Shown here piece after piece: positions 41,051-49,207 of a stretch of 64,000 nt of DNA. Source of the DNA: Streptomyces griseus (GTDB lineage Bacteria > Actinomycetota > Actinomycetes > Streptomycetales > Streptomycetaceae); contig NZ_UAVD01000056.1 in assembly GCF_900460065.1 (NCBI RefSeq), forward strand, positions 124,001 through 188,000. The letters run 5' to 3'. The notes under the pieces are model-generated. The model worked only from the letters and a program-made list of their open reading frames with translations, was not told where the DNA came from and did not search any database. Position numbers and translations under genes: made by a program. Numbering within the stretch: position 1 is the first letter of the stretch; the number at the start of each line of letters is the position of its first letter.

Positions 41051-41893
41051 TCACCGCAGCCGGTCGACGTACCGGTCCGTCCCCGGGACGGTCGGCACGA
41101 ACGGCGCGACGAGCTCGACCCGCCCGAGCCCCGCCTCCTCGACCGCCGCGTCCAGGCCCGTGAAGCACCGCTCCCAGCAGCTCCGCGGGTCCTCCTGGAG
41201 GAACCACAGCAGTGTCAGCCGGGTGTCGACCCCCTCGACCTGCTTCACATACGTCATCCGGTCGCCGGGCAGGGGCGTCGGCCGGAACACCGTGACCATG
41301 GCCGCGGGCGACCCCTTCAACCGCTTCGGAAGATGGCGCGAGCACAGCCACTCCAGCAGTTCCGCCCGCCGTTCGGGCCCCTCCGCGTCGACGACCTGGA
41401 GAACGAGGCCCGTGTACGGGTGGTCGAGCGCGTGGAAGTCCCGGGGTCCGGCGGCCCCGTCGCGGTAGACGGTGGCCTCGTGGTCCTGGAACGCCGTGAA
41501 GACGTGGGTCCGGTCCTGGTAGACCCGGCCGTCCCGGTTCAGCCGCTTGTTGATGGCGACGGTCCACTTCATGTGGTCGTCGTAGCGCCCCTCGGTCACC
41601 CAGTACGTCGACAGGTAGCACCCCGCGCCGACCGGCCGGGCCACCGCCGACTCCTCCGGATACCGCAGCTCCTGGAGGTCCTTGGTGGCCACCCAGCGCC
41701 GCCCGGCGAAGATCCACGGCATCGCCGTGGCCCCCGCGTAGTAGTGGTCGTCCTCGTACCAGCGGTTGTAGGCGTACTCATGGCCCGGATGCGGTTCGAC
41801 CATGGTGATCAGGGCGTGCCCCGGGCGCACCCCGTACGGCCCGGCCGACGCCAGCTCCGCGTACCTCTCGCTCGCCGTCCCGTCTTCGCCCAC
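41051..41893 (-). CDS. Conserved hypothetical, dimeric alpha/beta-barrel-like (EthD-type) protein
   Basis: 280 residues from a GTG with AAGGGAG upstream. Two similar halves: ITMVEPHPGHEYAYNRWYED near residue 30 and VTVFRPTPLPGDRMTYVKQV near residue 210, each a beta strand and helix as in dimeric alpha-beta barrel (EthD/ABM-like) proteins. DDHYYAGATAMPWIFAGRRW and EGRYDDHMKWTVAINKRLNR contain conserved His/Trp. Divergent from an SDR gene, with an operator-like palindrome between them, so the two probably act in one pathway. The reaction is not known. Confidence 0.68.
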   Translation of the reverse strand: MGEDGTASERYAELASAGPYGVRPGHALITMVEPHPGHEYAYNRWYEDDHYYAGATAMPWIFAGRRWVATKDLQELRYPEESAVARPVGAGCYLSTYWVTEGRYDDHMKWTVAINKRLNRDGRVYQDRTHVFTAFQDHEATVYRDGAAGPRDFHALDHPYTGLVLQVVDAEGPERRAELLEWLCSRHLPKRLKGSPAAMVTVFRPTPLPGDRMTYVKQVEGVDTRLTLLWFLQEDPRSCWERCFTGLDAAVEEAGLGRVELVAPFVPTVPGTDRYVDRLR

Positions 41894-41935
41894 CGTGTCT
41901 CCCTTCCCCTTCCATCGGCCCCCGCGCCCCCCTAC

Positions 41936-41952
41936 TCTGACGGTCCGTCAGA
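41936..41952. promoter_or_regulatory. 17-bp perfect palindrome (TetR-type operator), no regulator adjacent
   Basis: TCTGACGG-T-CCGTCAGA (41936-41952) lies between the divergent starts at 41893 and 41979. TGACGG/CCGTCA-type dyads are frequently bound by TetR-family repressors controlling SDR/acyl-CoA genes in actinobacteria. No TetR gene is adjacent. Confidence 0.75.
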
Positions 41953-41978
41953 TAAACTGCCAGGGCCGGGAGGCGCCG

Positions 41979-42761
41979 ATGTTGCTCGCGGGGAAGACCG
42001 TCATCGTGTCGGGTGTCGGGCCGGGGCTCGGGCACCGGGTCGCGGAGACCGTGGTCCGGGACGGCGGGCGTGCGGTGCTGGGGGCCCGTACGGCGGCGAA
42101 TCTGGCCAGGTCCGCGGCGGAGATCGACCCGGACGGCCGGCACACCGCCCACCTCCCCACCGACATCACGGACGAGGCCCAGTGCGAGGCGCTGGCGGCG
42201 CTGGCGGTGGAGCGGTTCGGGGGGATCGACGCGGTGGTCCACGTCGCCGCCTGGGACAGCTACTTCGGCGGACTCCAGGACGCCGACTTCGCCACCTGGC
42301 AGTCGGTCATCGACGTGAACCTCCTGGGCACGCTGCGGATGACCCGGGCCTGCCTGCCGGCCCTGAAGGAGCGGGGCGGCTCGGTGGTGGTGATCGGCAC
42401 CCAGTCCGCGGTGGCCGCGCCCTCCCAGGTGTGGCAGGCGGCCTACGCGGCGTCCAAGGGGGCGCTCACCTCGGCCATGTACTCGCTCGCCCGGGAGCTG
42501 GGCCCGGACCGGATCCGGGTCAACACGGTGCTGCCGGGATGGATGTGGGGGCCGCCGGTGCAGGCGTACGTCCGGTTCACGGCGGACACCGAGGGCGCAC
42601 CGGAGTCCGAGGTGCTGGCCCGGCTCACCGAGCGGATGGCGCTGCCGGAGCTGGCCACGGACGGGGACGTGGCGGAGGCCGTCGCCTTCCTGGCCTCCGA
42701 CCGGGCCCGGGCGATCACCGGCCAGTCGCTACTGGTCAACGCGGGCGAGCTGATGCGCTGA
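41979..42761 (+). CDS. SDR family oxidoreductase
   Basis: 260 residues from the ATG preceded by GGGAGG. Classical short-chain dehydrogenase: nucleotide motif TVIVSGVGPGLGHRVAE (TGxxxGxG variant VSGVGPGLG), VVHVAAWDS (NAG-like), Ser-x~13-Tyr-x3-Lys as IGTQSAVAAPSQVWQAAYAASKGA, and C-terminal AVAFLASDRARAITGQSLLV with a usual G(Q)xLxVNAG ending. It should oxidise or reduce a hydroxyl/keto group with NAD(P). Substrate unknown. It is likely regulated with the divergent EthD-like gene. Confidence 0.9.
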   Translation: MLLAGKTVIVSGVGPGLGHRVAETVVRDGGRAVLGARTAANLARSAAEIDPDGRHTAHLPTDITDEAQCEALAALAVERFGGIDAVVHVAAWDSYFGGLQDADFATWQSVIDVNLLGTLRMTRACLPALKERGGSVVVIGTQSAVAAPSQVWQAAYAASKGALTSAMYSLARELGPDRIRVNTVLPGWMWGPPVQAYVRFTADTEGAPESEVLARLTERMALPELATDGDVAEAVAFLASDRARAITGQSLLVNAGELMR

Positions 42762-43284
42762 CGCCCGCACCACGCGGCTCGCGCGGGCGCTCCGGGCCGC
42801 TGCCCGTCACCCCCTCGCACCGCTTCTCCCACGAGCGCCGCCGACGCCGCTGCCGCCGCTGCCGCCACTCGTACCACCGACACCGCTCCCGGCACTCGAC
42901 CGCACGGCTCACGCCACTCGCGCTACCCGCGCCGCTCGTACACGAGCGCCCTCCCTCCCGACTTCTCGGCCGCACGGGACCCGCATCCCGTGCGGCCTTC
43001 GCGCGTCGCCGCGCACTCCCTGATCGTCTCCGCACAGCCTGACGAAGTGCCCGCCCATCGTGTGGCCGCTGTCACGTTCGCGACAACGCCCCACAAGGTC
43101 AAGAACGAGTAAAATCGTTCGCCTTGTTGACCTGCGTTCACATCTGTGACCGCAGTCAGCCTTGACCGCGCGCCCTCACAGGGGGTTCAATCCCCGAAGT
43201 CCCCGCTCCCGCAAGGGGATGCCGCTGAACGGCCGTACCGGCGAAGTGCGTTCCCGTTCACAAGGCGGACCCCTGGAGGGGGAC
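42762..43284. other. 523-bp intergenic region upstream of the symporter
   Basis: The left end has a hairpin (CGCCCGC 42762-42768 with GCGGGCG 42783-42789) that may terminate the SDR transcript. Next comes a CGC/GCC-rich stretch (42837-42880) with no clear gene. The right end contains the compound dyad at 43096-43133, a TAAAAT hexamer (43110-43115) and TTGACC (43127-43132), so it is the symporter control region. Confidence 0.6.
43096..43133. promoter_or_regulatory. Compound palindrome upstream of the symporter gene
   Basis: AGGTCAA (43096-43102)...TTGACCT (43127-43133) and, nested inside, GAACGA (43103-43108)...TCGTTC (43115-43120). The two dyads share one axis region about a GTAAAA centre. 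Candidate repressor/activator site about 150 bp before the symporter start. Confidence 0.55.
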
Positions 43285-44865
43285 ATGAACAGTCTCGACT
43301 GGGCTGTACTCATCGGCTACTTCGGCGTGATGGTCGCGATCGGACTCTGGTCGCACCAACGCGTGGACAACGTCAGCGACTTCTTCACGGCCGGCGGCCG
43401 GATGCCGTGGTGGCTGTCGGGCATCTCGCACCACATGTCCGGCTACAGCGCGGTGATGTTCACCGGCTACGCGGGCATCGCGTACCAGTACGGGATCACG
43501 TCCTTCGTGACCTGGTCGCTGCCCATCGCCATCGGCATCTTCATCGGCGCGAAGCTTTTCGCCCCCCGGCTGAACCGGCTGCGCTCACGGCTCCACGTCG
43601 CCTCGCCCCTGGAGTACCTCAAGAACCGCTACAACATCCGGACCCAGCAGGCGCTCGCCTGGTCGGGGCTGCTGCTGAAGATCGTGGACGTCGGCGCCAA
43701 GTGGGCGGCCATCGCCACCCTGCTGTCCGTCTTCACCGGCCTCTCCATCACCCAGGGCATCCTGATCACCGGGGTCGTCACCGGGATCTACTGCACCGTG
43801 GGCGGGCTGTGGGCGGACGCCCTCACCGAACTGGGCCAGTTCATCATCCAGTTGTTCGCCGGGCTGGCGATGCTGTACGCCGTGATGAGGGAGCTCGACG
43901 GCTTCGCCACCCTGTGGACGGTCTGGGACGAGCTCCCGGAGGGACACGCGGACCCGACCGCGGGCCCGTACACGGTGACGTTCCTGATGGCGTTCCTGTT
44001 CATCAAGACCTTCGAGTACAACGGCGGCATGTGGAACCAGGCCCAGCGGTACATGGCGACCGACTCGGCCGCCTCCGCCACCCGGTCGGCACGGCTGTCG
44101 GCGCTCCTGTGGTTCGTCTGGCCGCTGGTGCTGTTCTTCCCGATGTGGGTCGCTCCGCTGCTGGTCGACGCCCAGAAGCCGGACGCCTCCGACAGCTACG
44201 CCCTGATGACCGAACAGCTGCTGCCGCACGGCCTGTTGGGCCTGGTCATCGTCGGCTTCTTCTCGCACACGATGGCCATGTGCTCCTCCGACGCCAACGC
44301 CATCGCGGCCGTCTTCACCCGGGACATCGCCCCGACGCTCTCCAAGGCGGCGCGCGGCTGGAACGAACGCGCCGGGCTGATCGCGGCCCGCTGGACCACC
44401 GTGGCCTTCCTCGCACTGTCGATGGCCATCGCGACCCAGATCAACTCCCCCGCGTTCAAGGACATCATCACCGTCGTGATCAAGTGGGTCGCCGGGCTGA
44501 TGGGCCCGATCGCGATCCCGTTCATGCTGGGTCTGCTGCGCCCGTTCCGGAAGTCCGGGCCGACGGCGGCACTGGTCAGCTGGGCCTCGGGACTGTTCGC
44601 CTTCTGGCTGGTCAACTACCCGATCCACTGGTCCGTCGAAGGCGGGGTGCCGCTCCAGTACCAGGTGTCCGTGCCGCTCGCCGTCTCGCTCGTGCTCTAC
44701 GTCCTGATCGGCCAGGTCAAGCCGGAGGACACCCCGGAGCGGGACGCGCTGCTGACCCGGATCAACGAGGGGGACGGGGGCGGCGAGCCGGACGGTACGG
44801 CGACGGCCGCCGAGATCCCCGCCCAGGACGGGGGCCCGGCCCCCGCCCCCCGACCGCGCGGATAG
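43285..44865 (+). CDS. Sodium:solute symporter (SSS family)
   Basis: 526 residues from the ATG with GGAGGGGG upstream. About 13-14 membrane helices starting LDWAVLIGYFGVMVAIGLW. SSS hallmarks: FFTAGGRMPWWLSGISHHMS, ITSFVTWSLPIAIGIFIGAK, GGLWADALTELGQFIIQLF and CSSDANAIAAVFTRDIAP. It should couple Na+ influx to uptake of a sugar, amino acid or organic acid; HMSGYS and the FEYNGG region resemble glucose/galactose-type transporters, but the substrate is uncertain. The C-terminus is an acidic/Pro-rich cytoplasmic tail. Confidence 0.9.
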   Translation: MNSLDWAVLIGYFGVMVAIGLWSHQRVDNVSDFFTAGGRMPWWLSGISHHMSGYSAVMFTGYAGIAYQYGITSFVTWSLPIAIGIFIGAKLFAPRLNRLRSRLHVASPLEYLKNRYNIRTQQALAWSGLLLKIVDVGAKWAAIATLLSVFTGLSITQGILITGVVTGIYCTVGGLWADALTELGQFIIQLFAGLAMLYAVMRELDGFATLWTVWDELPEGHADPTAGPYTVTFLMAFLFIKTFEYNGGMWNQAQRYMATDSAASATRSARLSALLWFVWPLVLFFPMWVAPLLVDAQKPDASDSYALMTEQLLPHGLLGLVIVGFFSHTMAMCSSDANAIAAVFTRDIAPTLSKAARGWNERAGLIAARWTTVAFLALSMAIATQINSPAFKDIITVVIKWVAGLMGPIAIPFMLGLLRPFRKSGPTAALVSWASGLFAFWLVNYPIHWSVEGGVPLQYQVSVPLAVSLVLYVLIGQVKPEDTPERDALLTRINEGDGGGEPDGTATAAEIPAQDGGPAPAPRPRG

Positions 44866-44871
44866 CCGGAG

Positions 44872-44887
44872 CCGCCCGGCCGGGCGG
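44872..44887 (+). terminator. 16-bp palindrome after the symporter
   Basis: CCGCCCGG-CCGGGCGG lies 6 bp after the symporter stop, in a G/C-rich gap of 121 bp before the convergent ADP-ribosylglycohydrolase gene. Confidence 0.55.
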
Positions 44888-44986
44888 GTGGGCCGAAGCT
44901 GCCCGCCCCGCCCCGGCCGTGCGGGCGGTCGGGCGGGCTGTCAGGAGGCCGGCCGGCGCGGTCGGGCGGTCGGCCCGCCCCGCGCG

Positions 44987-46102
44987 TCAGCCCCGCGGGT
45001 AGCGGGCCAGCCAGCCCGGAGCGACGGCGGCCGGGCTGTGCAGGGCGGGACCCTGGGTCATCTCCATCGCGAAGTCGTCGGCCAGTTCGAGGAGCGTGGC
45101 CCGCCCCTCCAGCTCCGCGAGCCAGGCCGGCGGCAGCGCGGTCTCGCCGTGCAGCGCCCCGAGCAGTGCCCCGCAGACCGACGCGGTGGCACGGGAAGGG
45201 CCGCTGTGGTTCACCGCGAGCCGCAGCCCGTGCCGGACGTCCTCGCTGACCAACGCGCAGTACACGGCACCGGCGAGGACCTCCTCGGCGGCGTCGCTCG
45301 CGCCGAGCGCCTCGATCAGTGCCGGGCCGGGAATACCCTGCCGCACGGAGCCCAGGGCCTCCCGCAGCGCCTCGGTCACCGGCTCGTGGCCCGGACGCTC
45401 GGCCAGCAGCGCCAGGACGTTCTGCACGGCCCCGTCCAGGCTCTCGCCCCGCGCGAGGCCGTGCACCAGTACGGCGAAGGCTCCGGCGGCCAGCTGGGCC
45501 GCGGGGTGACCGTGGGACTGGGCCGCGCACTCGACGGCCAACTGGAGCACGAGCCCCGGCTCCCAGCCCACCAGCAGCCCGAACGGCGCGGACCGGGTGA
45601 GGGCCCCCGCGTCCCGGGCGGTGGGGTTCTTCGGCTGGTCGAGGGTCCCCATGACGGAGTCGCCGAAGCCGCCCAGGCACTCCCGGGTCGGCTCGCGACG
45701 GGCGTACAGCCACTCCTCGGCGGCCAGCCAGCCGTTGTCCTCGCGCCGCTCGTCGGGCCCCCAGTCGTGCTGGGTGGCGGCCCAGCGCAGATGGGCGCGG
45801 TGCACGTCGCTGGGCGGGTGCCAGGCCCCGGTGTCCCGGCGGACCTGGGCGCGGATCAGCCCGTCGACGGTGAACAGGGTCAGCTGGGTGAGGGAGGTGA
45901 CGGCGCCGCGTCTGCCGTGCGCGGGGACGTAGTCGACGACCCCCTCGACGCCGTGGGCGGCCCGGATCTCCTCCAGCACCAGCCCGCTGACCCCGGCCCC
46001 GAGCGCGTCCCCGACGGCCCCGCCGAGCAGGGTCCCGCGGACCCGGCTGCGGAAGTCCTGCTGTTCGGCCCGGCCCCAGACCGCCGTGGTCCCTGTGCTC
46101 AC
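44987..46102 (-). CDS. ADP-ribosylglycohydrolase family protein
   Basis: 371 residues from the GTG at 46102 (GGGGAGGGG upstream). DraG/ARH signature at the N-terminus: VRGTLLGGAVGDALGAGVSG, with the metal-binding Asp in GDALG; later YVPAHGRRGAVTSLTQLTLF, GDSVMGTLDQPKN, and the C-terminal VNHSGPSRATASVCGALLGA with conserved Asn/Ser in place of the usual Asp pair (HSGDSDT in typical DraG). It should hydrolyse ADP-ribose from a protein or nucleic acid, if active; the Asp-to-Pro change (HSGPSRA rather than HSGDSDS) puts catalysis in doubt. Confidence 0.82.
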   Translation of the reverse strand: MSTGTTAVWGRAEQQDFRSRVRGTLLGGAVGDALGAGVSGLVLEEIRAAHGVEGVVDYVPAHGRRGAVTSLTQLTLFTVDGLIRAQVRRDTGAWHPPSDVHRAHLRWAATQHDWGPDERREDNGWLAAEEWLYARREPTRECLGGFGDSVMGTLDQPKNPTARDAGALTRSAPFGLLVGWEPGLVLQLAVECAAQSHGHPAAQLAAGAFAVLVHGLARGESLDGAVQNVLALLAERPGHEPVTEALREALGSVRQGIPGPALIEALGASDAAEEVLAGAVYCALVSEDVRHGLRLAVNHSGPSRATASVCGALLGALHGETALPPAWLAELEGRATLLELADDFAMEMTQGPALHSPAAVAPGWLARYPRG

Positions 46103-46330
46103 CCCGCCCCTCCCCGTCACCACGTGCTCGCCGCGCGGGCCTCCGCGGGCGACCGCGCAAGCACTGTAATCGAACGGGAACGGGCGGTAGAGGGGGCGAC
46201 CTGGGTACGTACGGGTATGTCGACGGACGTCCTTGAGGTCGTTTTTGGGCGGTGGTCGGGGGCGGTGGACGGTGGGACGGGGGGCGGTGGGCGGACGGGC
46301 CCGCGCGGCTCGGAGTCCGTCCGTCACGAT

Positions 46331-46388
46331 CCGGCAGGCCCCTGCCGGCCCGCGAACCGCCGCGGCGCGCGAAAGCCGCGCGCGGCTT
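46331..46388 (-). terminator. Two hairpins downstream of the P-loop/TPR gene
   Basis: CCGGCAGG-CC-CCTGCCGG (46331-46348) and the palindrome AAGCCGCG-CGCGGCTT (46373-46388), the latter 5 bp after the gene's stop on the minus strand. Confidence 0.6.
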
Positions 46389-46393
46389 CCTGG

Positions 46394-48799
46394 TCACCCC
46401 TCCGCCGCCAGCCGCCTCCGCTGCGCCCGCGCCCACGCGTAGTCCGGGTCCAGCTCCAGCGCCCGGTCCAGGTCCGCCAACGCCTCCGGGACCCGGCCGA
46501 GCGCCTCCAGGGCGAGGGCCCTGCTGCCGTACGCCCAGGCGTAGTCCGGGTCCAGGGCCAAGGCCCGGTCGTAGCAGGCGACGGCCTCCCCGGGCCGGTC
46601 CGTCGCCCGGTACACCTCGCCCCGCTCCCCCTCCGTTCCGGCCTGCCCGGGCGACAGCTCCTCGGCCCGGTCCAGATCGGCGAGGGCGCCCACCGGATCG
46701 CCCAGGACGGTGCGGACCCGGGACCGCCTCACCAGCGCCCAGGCGTACTCCGGCCACAGCGCGATCGCCCGGTCGAAGTCGTCGAGCGCCTCCTCGTGCC
46801 GGCCCAGCGCATGGCGGACCAGGCCGCGGCTGCCCAGCGGCACGGCGTCGGACGGGTCGAGGGCGTGCGCCCGGTCCAGTACGGTCAGGGCCTCGGCAAG
46901 GCGCCCCATCCGCCGGTACGTCTCCCCGCGCTCGCGCACCGCCCAGGCCCAGGCGGGCGCGATCTCCTCGGCCCGGTCCAGATCGGCGAGGGCCTCCTCG
47001 TGGCGGCCGAGCGAGCGCAGGATCACCGCCCGGCCCTGGTGGGCGCGTTCGCTGCGCGGGTCCACGGCGATGGCCCGCCCGTGGTCGGACAGCGCGGCGT
47101 CGAGCTCCCCGGCGCGGAACCGGTCCCAGGCGCGCACCACGAGGGCGGCGGCCCGGTCGGTGTCGGTCAGCTCGGCCCGGGTCAGCAGGAGCCCGAGGGC
47201 GGCGGTGGGCCGGGGACCGTGGTCCGTTATGGCGGCCAGCAGGTCCCTGCCCCAGTCGCGCAGTACGGCGTTGTCGGCGTCCTCGCCCGCCTCCGCGAGG
47301 GTCCGGGCCCAGTGCCGGGCGCGGGACGGGGCCTGCCCGCACAGCTCGATCCCGGCGCGCAGGGCCTCGGGCAGCGCGGTCCGGGGGCGGGCGCAGAGCC
47401 GGTGGTAGAGCACGTCCAGGGCCGCCCGCCGCCAGGGCTGCTCGGCCCAGAGGCGCTCCGGGTCGATGCCCTCGGCCGCCGCGTCGCGCCGGGCGACGAA
47501 GGCGTCGGCCAGCCGGTCGTGCGCGGCCTTCCACCGGCGTGGCGACCCGGTGCGCTGGAGGCGGAGCATCGGGGCCCGGACGACGGCGTGGTAGCGGGAG
47601 TGGCCGGAGTGCCGCTCGGCGACGAACGGCAGCTCGTGCAGCCAGTCGTAGAGATCGGGCACGGCGTGCGGCCCGTTCCTCGGCGCGGCCACGGCGACGG
47701 CGACCAGGTCCTCGTCGAACCGGCGGGGCAGCGCGCAGGCGAGCGCCGCCGCCCGCCGCGCCGGGTCGCTCTCCCCGGCCAGGAAGCGCTCCACGGCGGT
47801 GGCGTTGGCCTCGCCGGCCGCCCCGGGGTTGGCGGCGAGCGTGGAGACCAGGACCGGCAGCCCGCCGGAGAGCCGCAGCACCTCCCGTACGACGGACTCC
47901 GTCACCACCCCGCGACCGTGCAGGAGTTGGCGCGACTCCGCCTCGGTGAACGGACCGAGCGGCACGTCGGCGACCAGCCGGCTCCGGTCGCCCCAGTGGA
48001 CGGGGTCGAGGCGGCGCTGGCCGGCCAGGGTGAGCACGAGGTTGGCGGGCAGGTCCCCGTAACGGCCGGGGGTCAGCAGGTCCGCGAGCCAGCGGTCCAG
48101 TTGGGGTGCGGTGCGCTCGTAGGTGTCCAGGAAGAGGGCGATCCAGGGCACGGTGTCCGCGACCCGGTCCAGCTCGGCGACGAAGACCGGGGTGAGGACC
48201 CGTACCGGTTCCGCCAGCAGCAGCGCCTCCTCCTGCTGCCGGGCCCGGCCCCCGAAAACCGCCCGCAGTCCGCCCGCGCCGCGCGCCACGACCGCCGGGT
48301 CGATGCCCCCGGCGAGCGCCCCGACGACGGGGATCGCCCCGGCCGCGATCAGCCCGGCCTGCGCGGCGGCGAGCGCCCCGGGGGAAGGGGCCCCGCCCGG
48401 CGTTTCGCTGTCCGCCGCGAGCCGGCCGGCCGCGTCGTGGCGCGCGCGCCGATAGGTAGCGAGCAGCCGGTCCAGCGCCTTGAGCGGGTGGCCCTGCTCG
48501 GCGAACTGGGCGGCGAAGTCGGCGAGTACGTCCGGCACGGAGTCGGCGCTCTCGTCGACCGACGCGGTCAGCGCCCCGAACTCCCCCGCCGCCTCGCGCC
48601 ATTCCCGTACGAGCGAGGTCTTGCCGACCCCGGCGTTGCCCCGCACATGGAAGACGAACCGGTGCCGGGGGTCCTCGGGCGGCAGCGCGAAGTTGGTGCG
48701 GTAGAGGCCGAGTTCGGCCTGCCTGCCGACGAAGGCGGCGCGCCGCTGCCCTTCGACGATCTGCTGGAGCGAGAGGCGGCGGGGGCTGGGCGGGGGCAT
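46394..48799 (-). CDS. STAND-like P-loop ATPase with C-terminal TPR array
   Basis: 801 residues. Walker A at 54-61 (GNAGVGKT), Walker B-like IALFLDTYER, and a following helical domain (LTPGRYGDLPANLVLTLAGQ, LGPFTEAESRQLLHGRGVVT) fit a STAND-type NTPase. From about residue 560 to the end a run of ~8 TPR motifs is seen (e.g. DRFRAGELDAALSDHGRAIA, RSLGRHEEALADLDRAEEIA, RMGRLAEALTVLDRAHALDP, LGRHEEALDDFDRAIALWPE). Such proteins act as signal-dependent switches, some as antiviral effectors or regulators. The N-terminus (MPPPSPRRLSLQQIVEGQRR) has no recognised effector domain. Role unknown. Confidence 0.82.
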   Translation of the reverse strand: MPPPSPRRLSLQQIVEGQRRAAFVGRQAELGLYRTNFALPPEDPRHRFVFHVRGNAGVGKTSLVREWREAAGEFGALTASVDESADSVPDVLADFAAQFAEQGHPLKALDRLLATYRRARHDAAGRLAADSETPGGAPSPGALAAAQAGLIAAGAIPVVGALAGGIDPAVVARGAGGLRAVFGGRARQQEEALLLAEPVRVLTPVFVAELDRVADTVPWIALFLDTYERTAPQLDRWLADLLTPGRYGDLPANLVLTLAGQRRLDPVHWGDRSRLVADVPLGPFTEAESRQLLHGRGVVTESVVREVLRLSGGLPVLVSTLAANPGAAGEANATAVERFLAGESDPARRAAALACALPRRFDEDLVAVAVAAPRNGPHAVPDLYDWLHELPFVAERHSGHSRYHAVVRAPMLRLQRTGSPRRWKAAHDRLADAFVARRDAAAEGIDPERLWAEQPWRRAALDVLYHRLCARPRTALPEALRAGIELCGQAPSRARHWARTLAEAGEDADNAVLRDWGRDLLAAITDHGPRPTAALGLLLTRAELTDTDRAAALVVRAWDRFRAGELDAALSDHGRAIAVDPRSERAHQGRAVILRSLGRHEEALADLDRAEEIAPAWAWAVRERGETYRRMGRLAEALTVLDRAHALDPSDAVPLGSRGLVRHALGRHEEALDDFDRAIALWPEYAWALVRRSRVRTVLGDPVGALADLDRAEELSPGQAGTEGERGEVYRATDRPGEAVACYDRALALDPDYAWAYGSRALALEALGRVPEALADLDRALELDPDYAWARAQRRRLAAEG

Positions 48800-48840
48800 G
48801 GGGCCAGTGTGTCAGCGGACCCGGGCATTCGGGAGCGGGA

Positions 48841-48975
48841 GGCCGGGAGCGGGGTGGCCGCGGGCCGGATGGCCGGGAGGCCGGGAGCGGGGTGGCCGCG
48901 GGCCGGATGGCCGGGAGGCCGGGAGCGGGGTGGCCGCGGGCCGGATGGCCGGGAGGCCGGGAGGGGGGTGGCCGG
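48841..48975 (+). repeat. 38-bp tandem repeats
   Basis: Three near-identical 38-bp units (48841-48878, 48879-48916, 48917-48954) and a partial fourth to about 48975; each begins GGCCGGGAGCGGGGTGGCCG. The rest of the 408-bp gap (48800-49207) is G/C-rich and holds the presumed promoter of the aspartokinase gene near its right end. Confidence 0.88.
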
Positions 48976-49207
48976 GCCTCGGACGGGTGGGCCGCGGGAA
49001 GGCGGGCCACGGGAGGCCGGGGAACGGGCGGGGCCGGGCCACGCGCCCGGGCCACCGGGCCCGGCAGGCCCCCCACCGCGTCCGCACTGTCCCGATACGC
49101 ACGCAATAGCCCGCCGGTGCGACGGAGAGACGGCCCCGATATCCCCCTCCTGGAAGCTCGTCGCAGTGCTCGGGAGGCCGGGCCCGACAAGGCGGGGGGA
49201 AGCAGGC

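Noticed and set aside
46394..48799. Defence island (STAND protein next to ADP-ribosylglycohydrolase)
   Set aside because: Neighbours are transport and metabolic genes; no nuclease, toxin or known antiviral effector was recognised, so it stays a hypothesis only.
48841..48975. CRISPR array
   Set aside because: Units abut with no spacers and are three near-identical copies; no cas genes in the window. The same applies to the 51-bp array at 25940-26142.
44888..49190. Very long open frames on both strands (over 1,400 codons) across the ADP-ribosylglycohydrolase, TPR gene and repeats
   Set aside because: They are antisense or out-of-frame shadows produced by G/C-rich codon bias; real genes on the minus strand have motifs, and only the end of the plus frame (49208-50491) is the aspartokinase.
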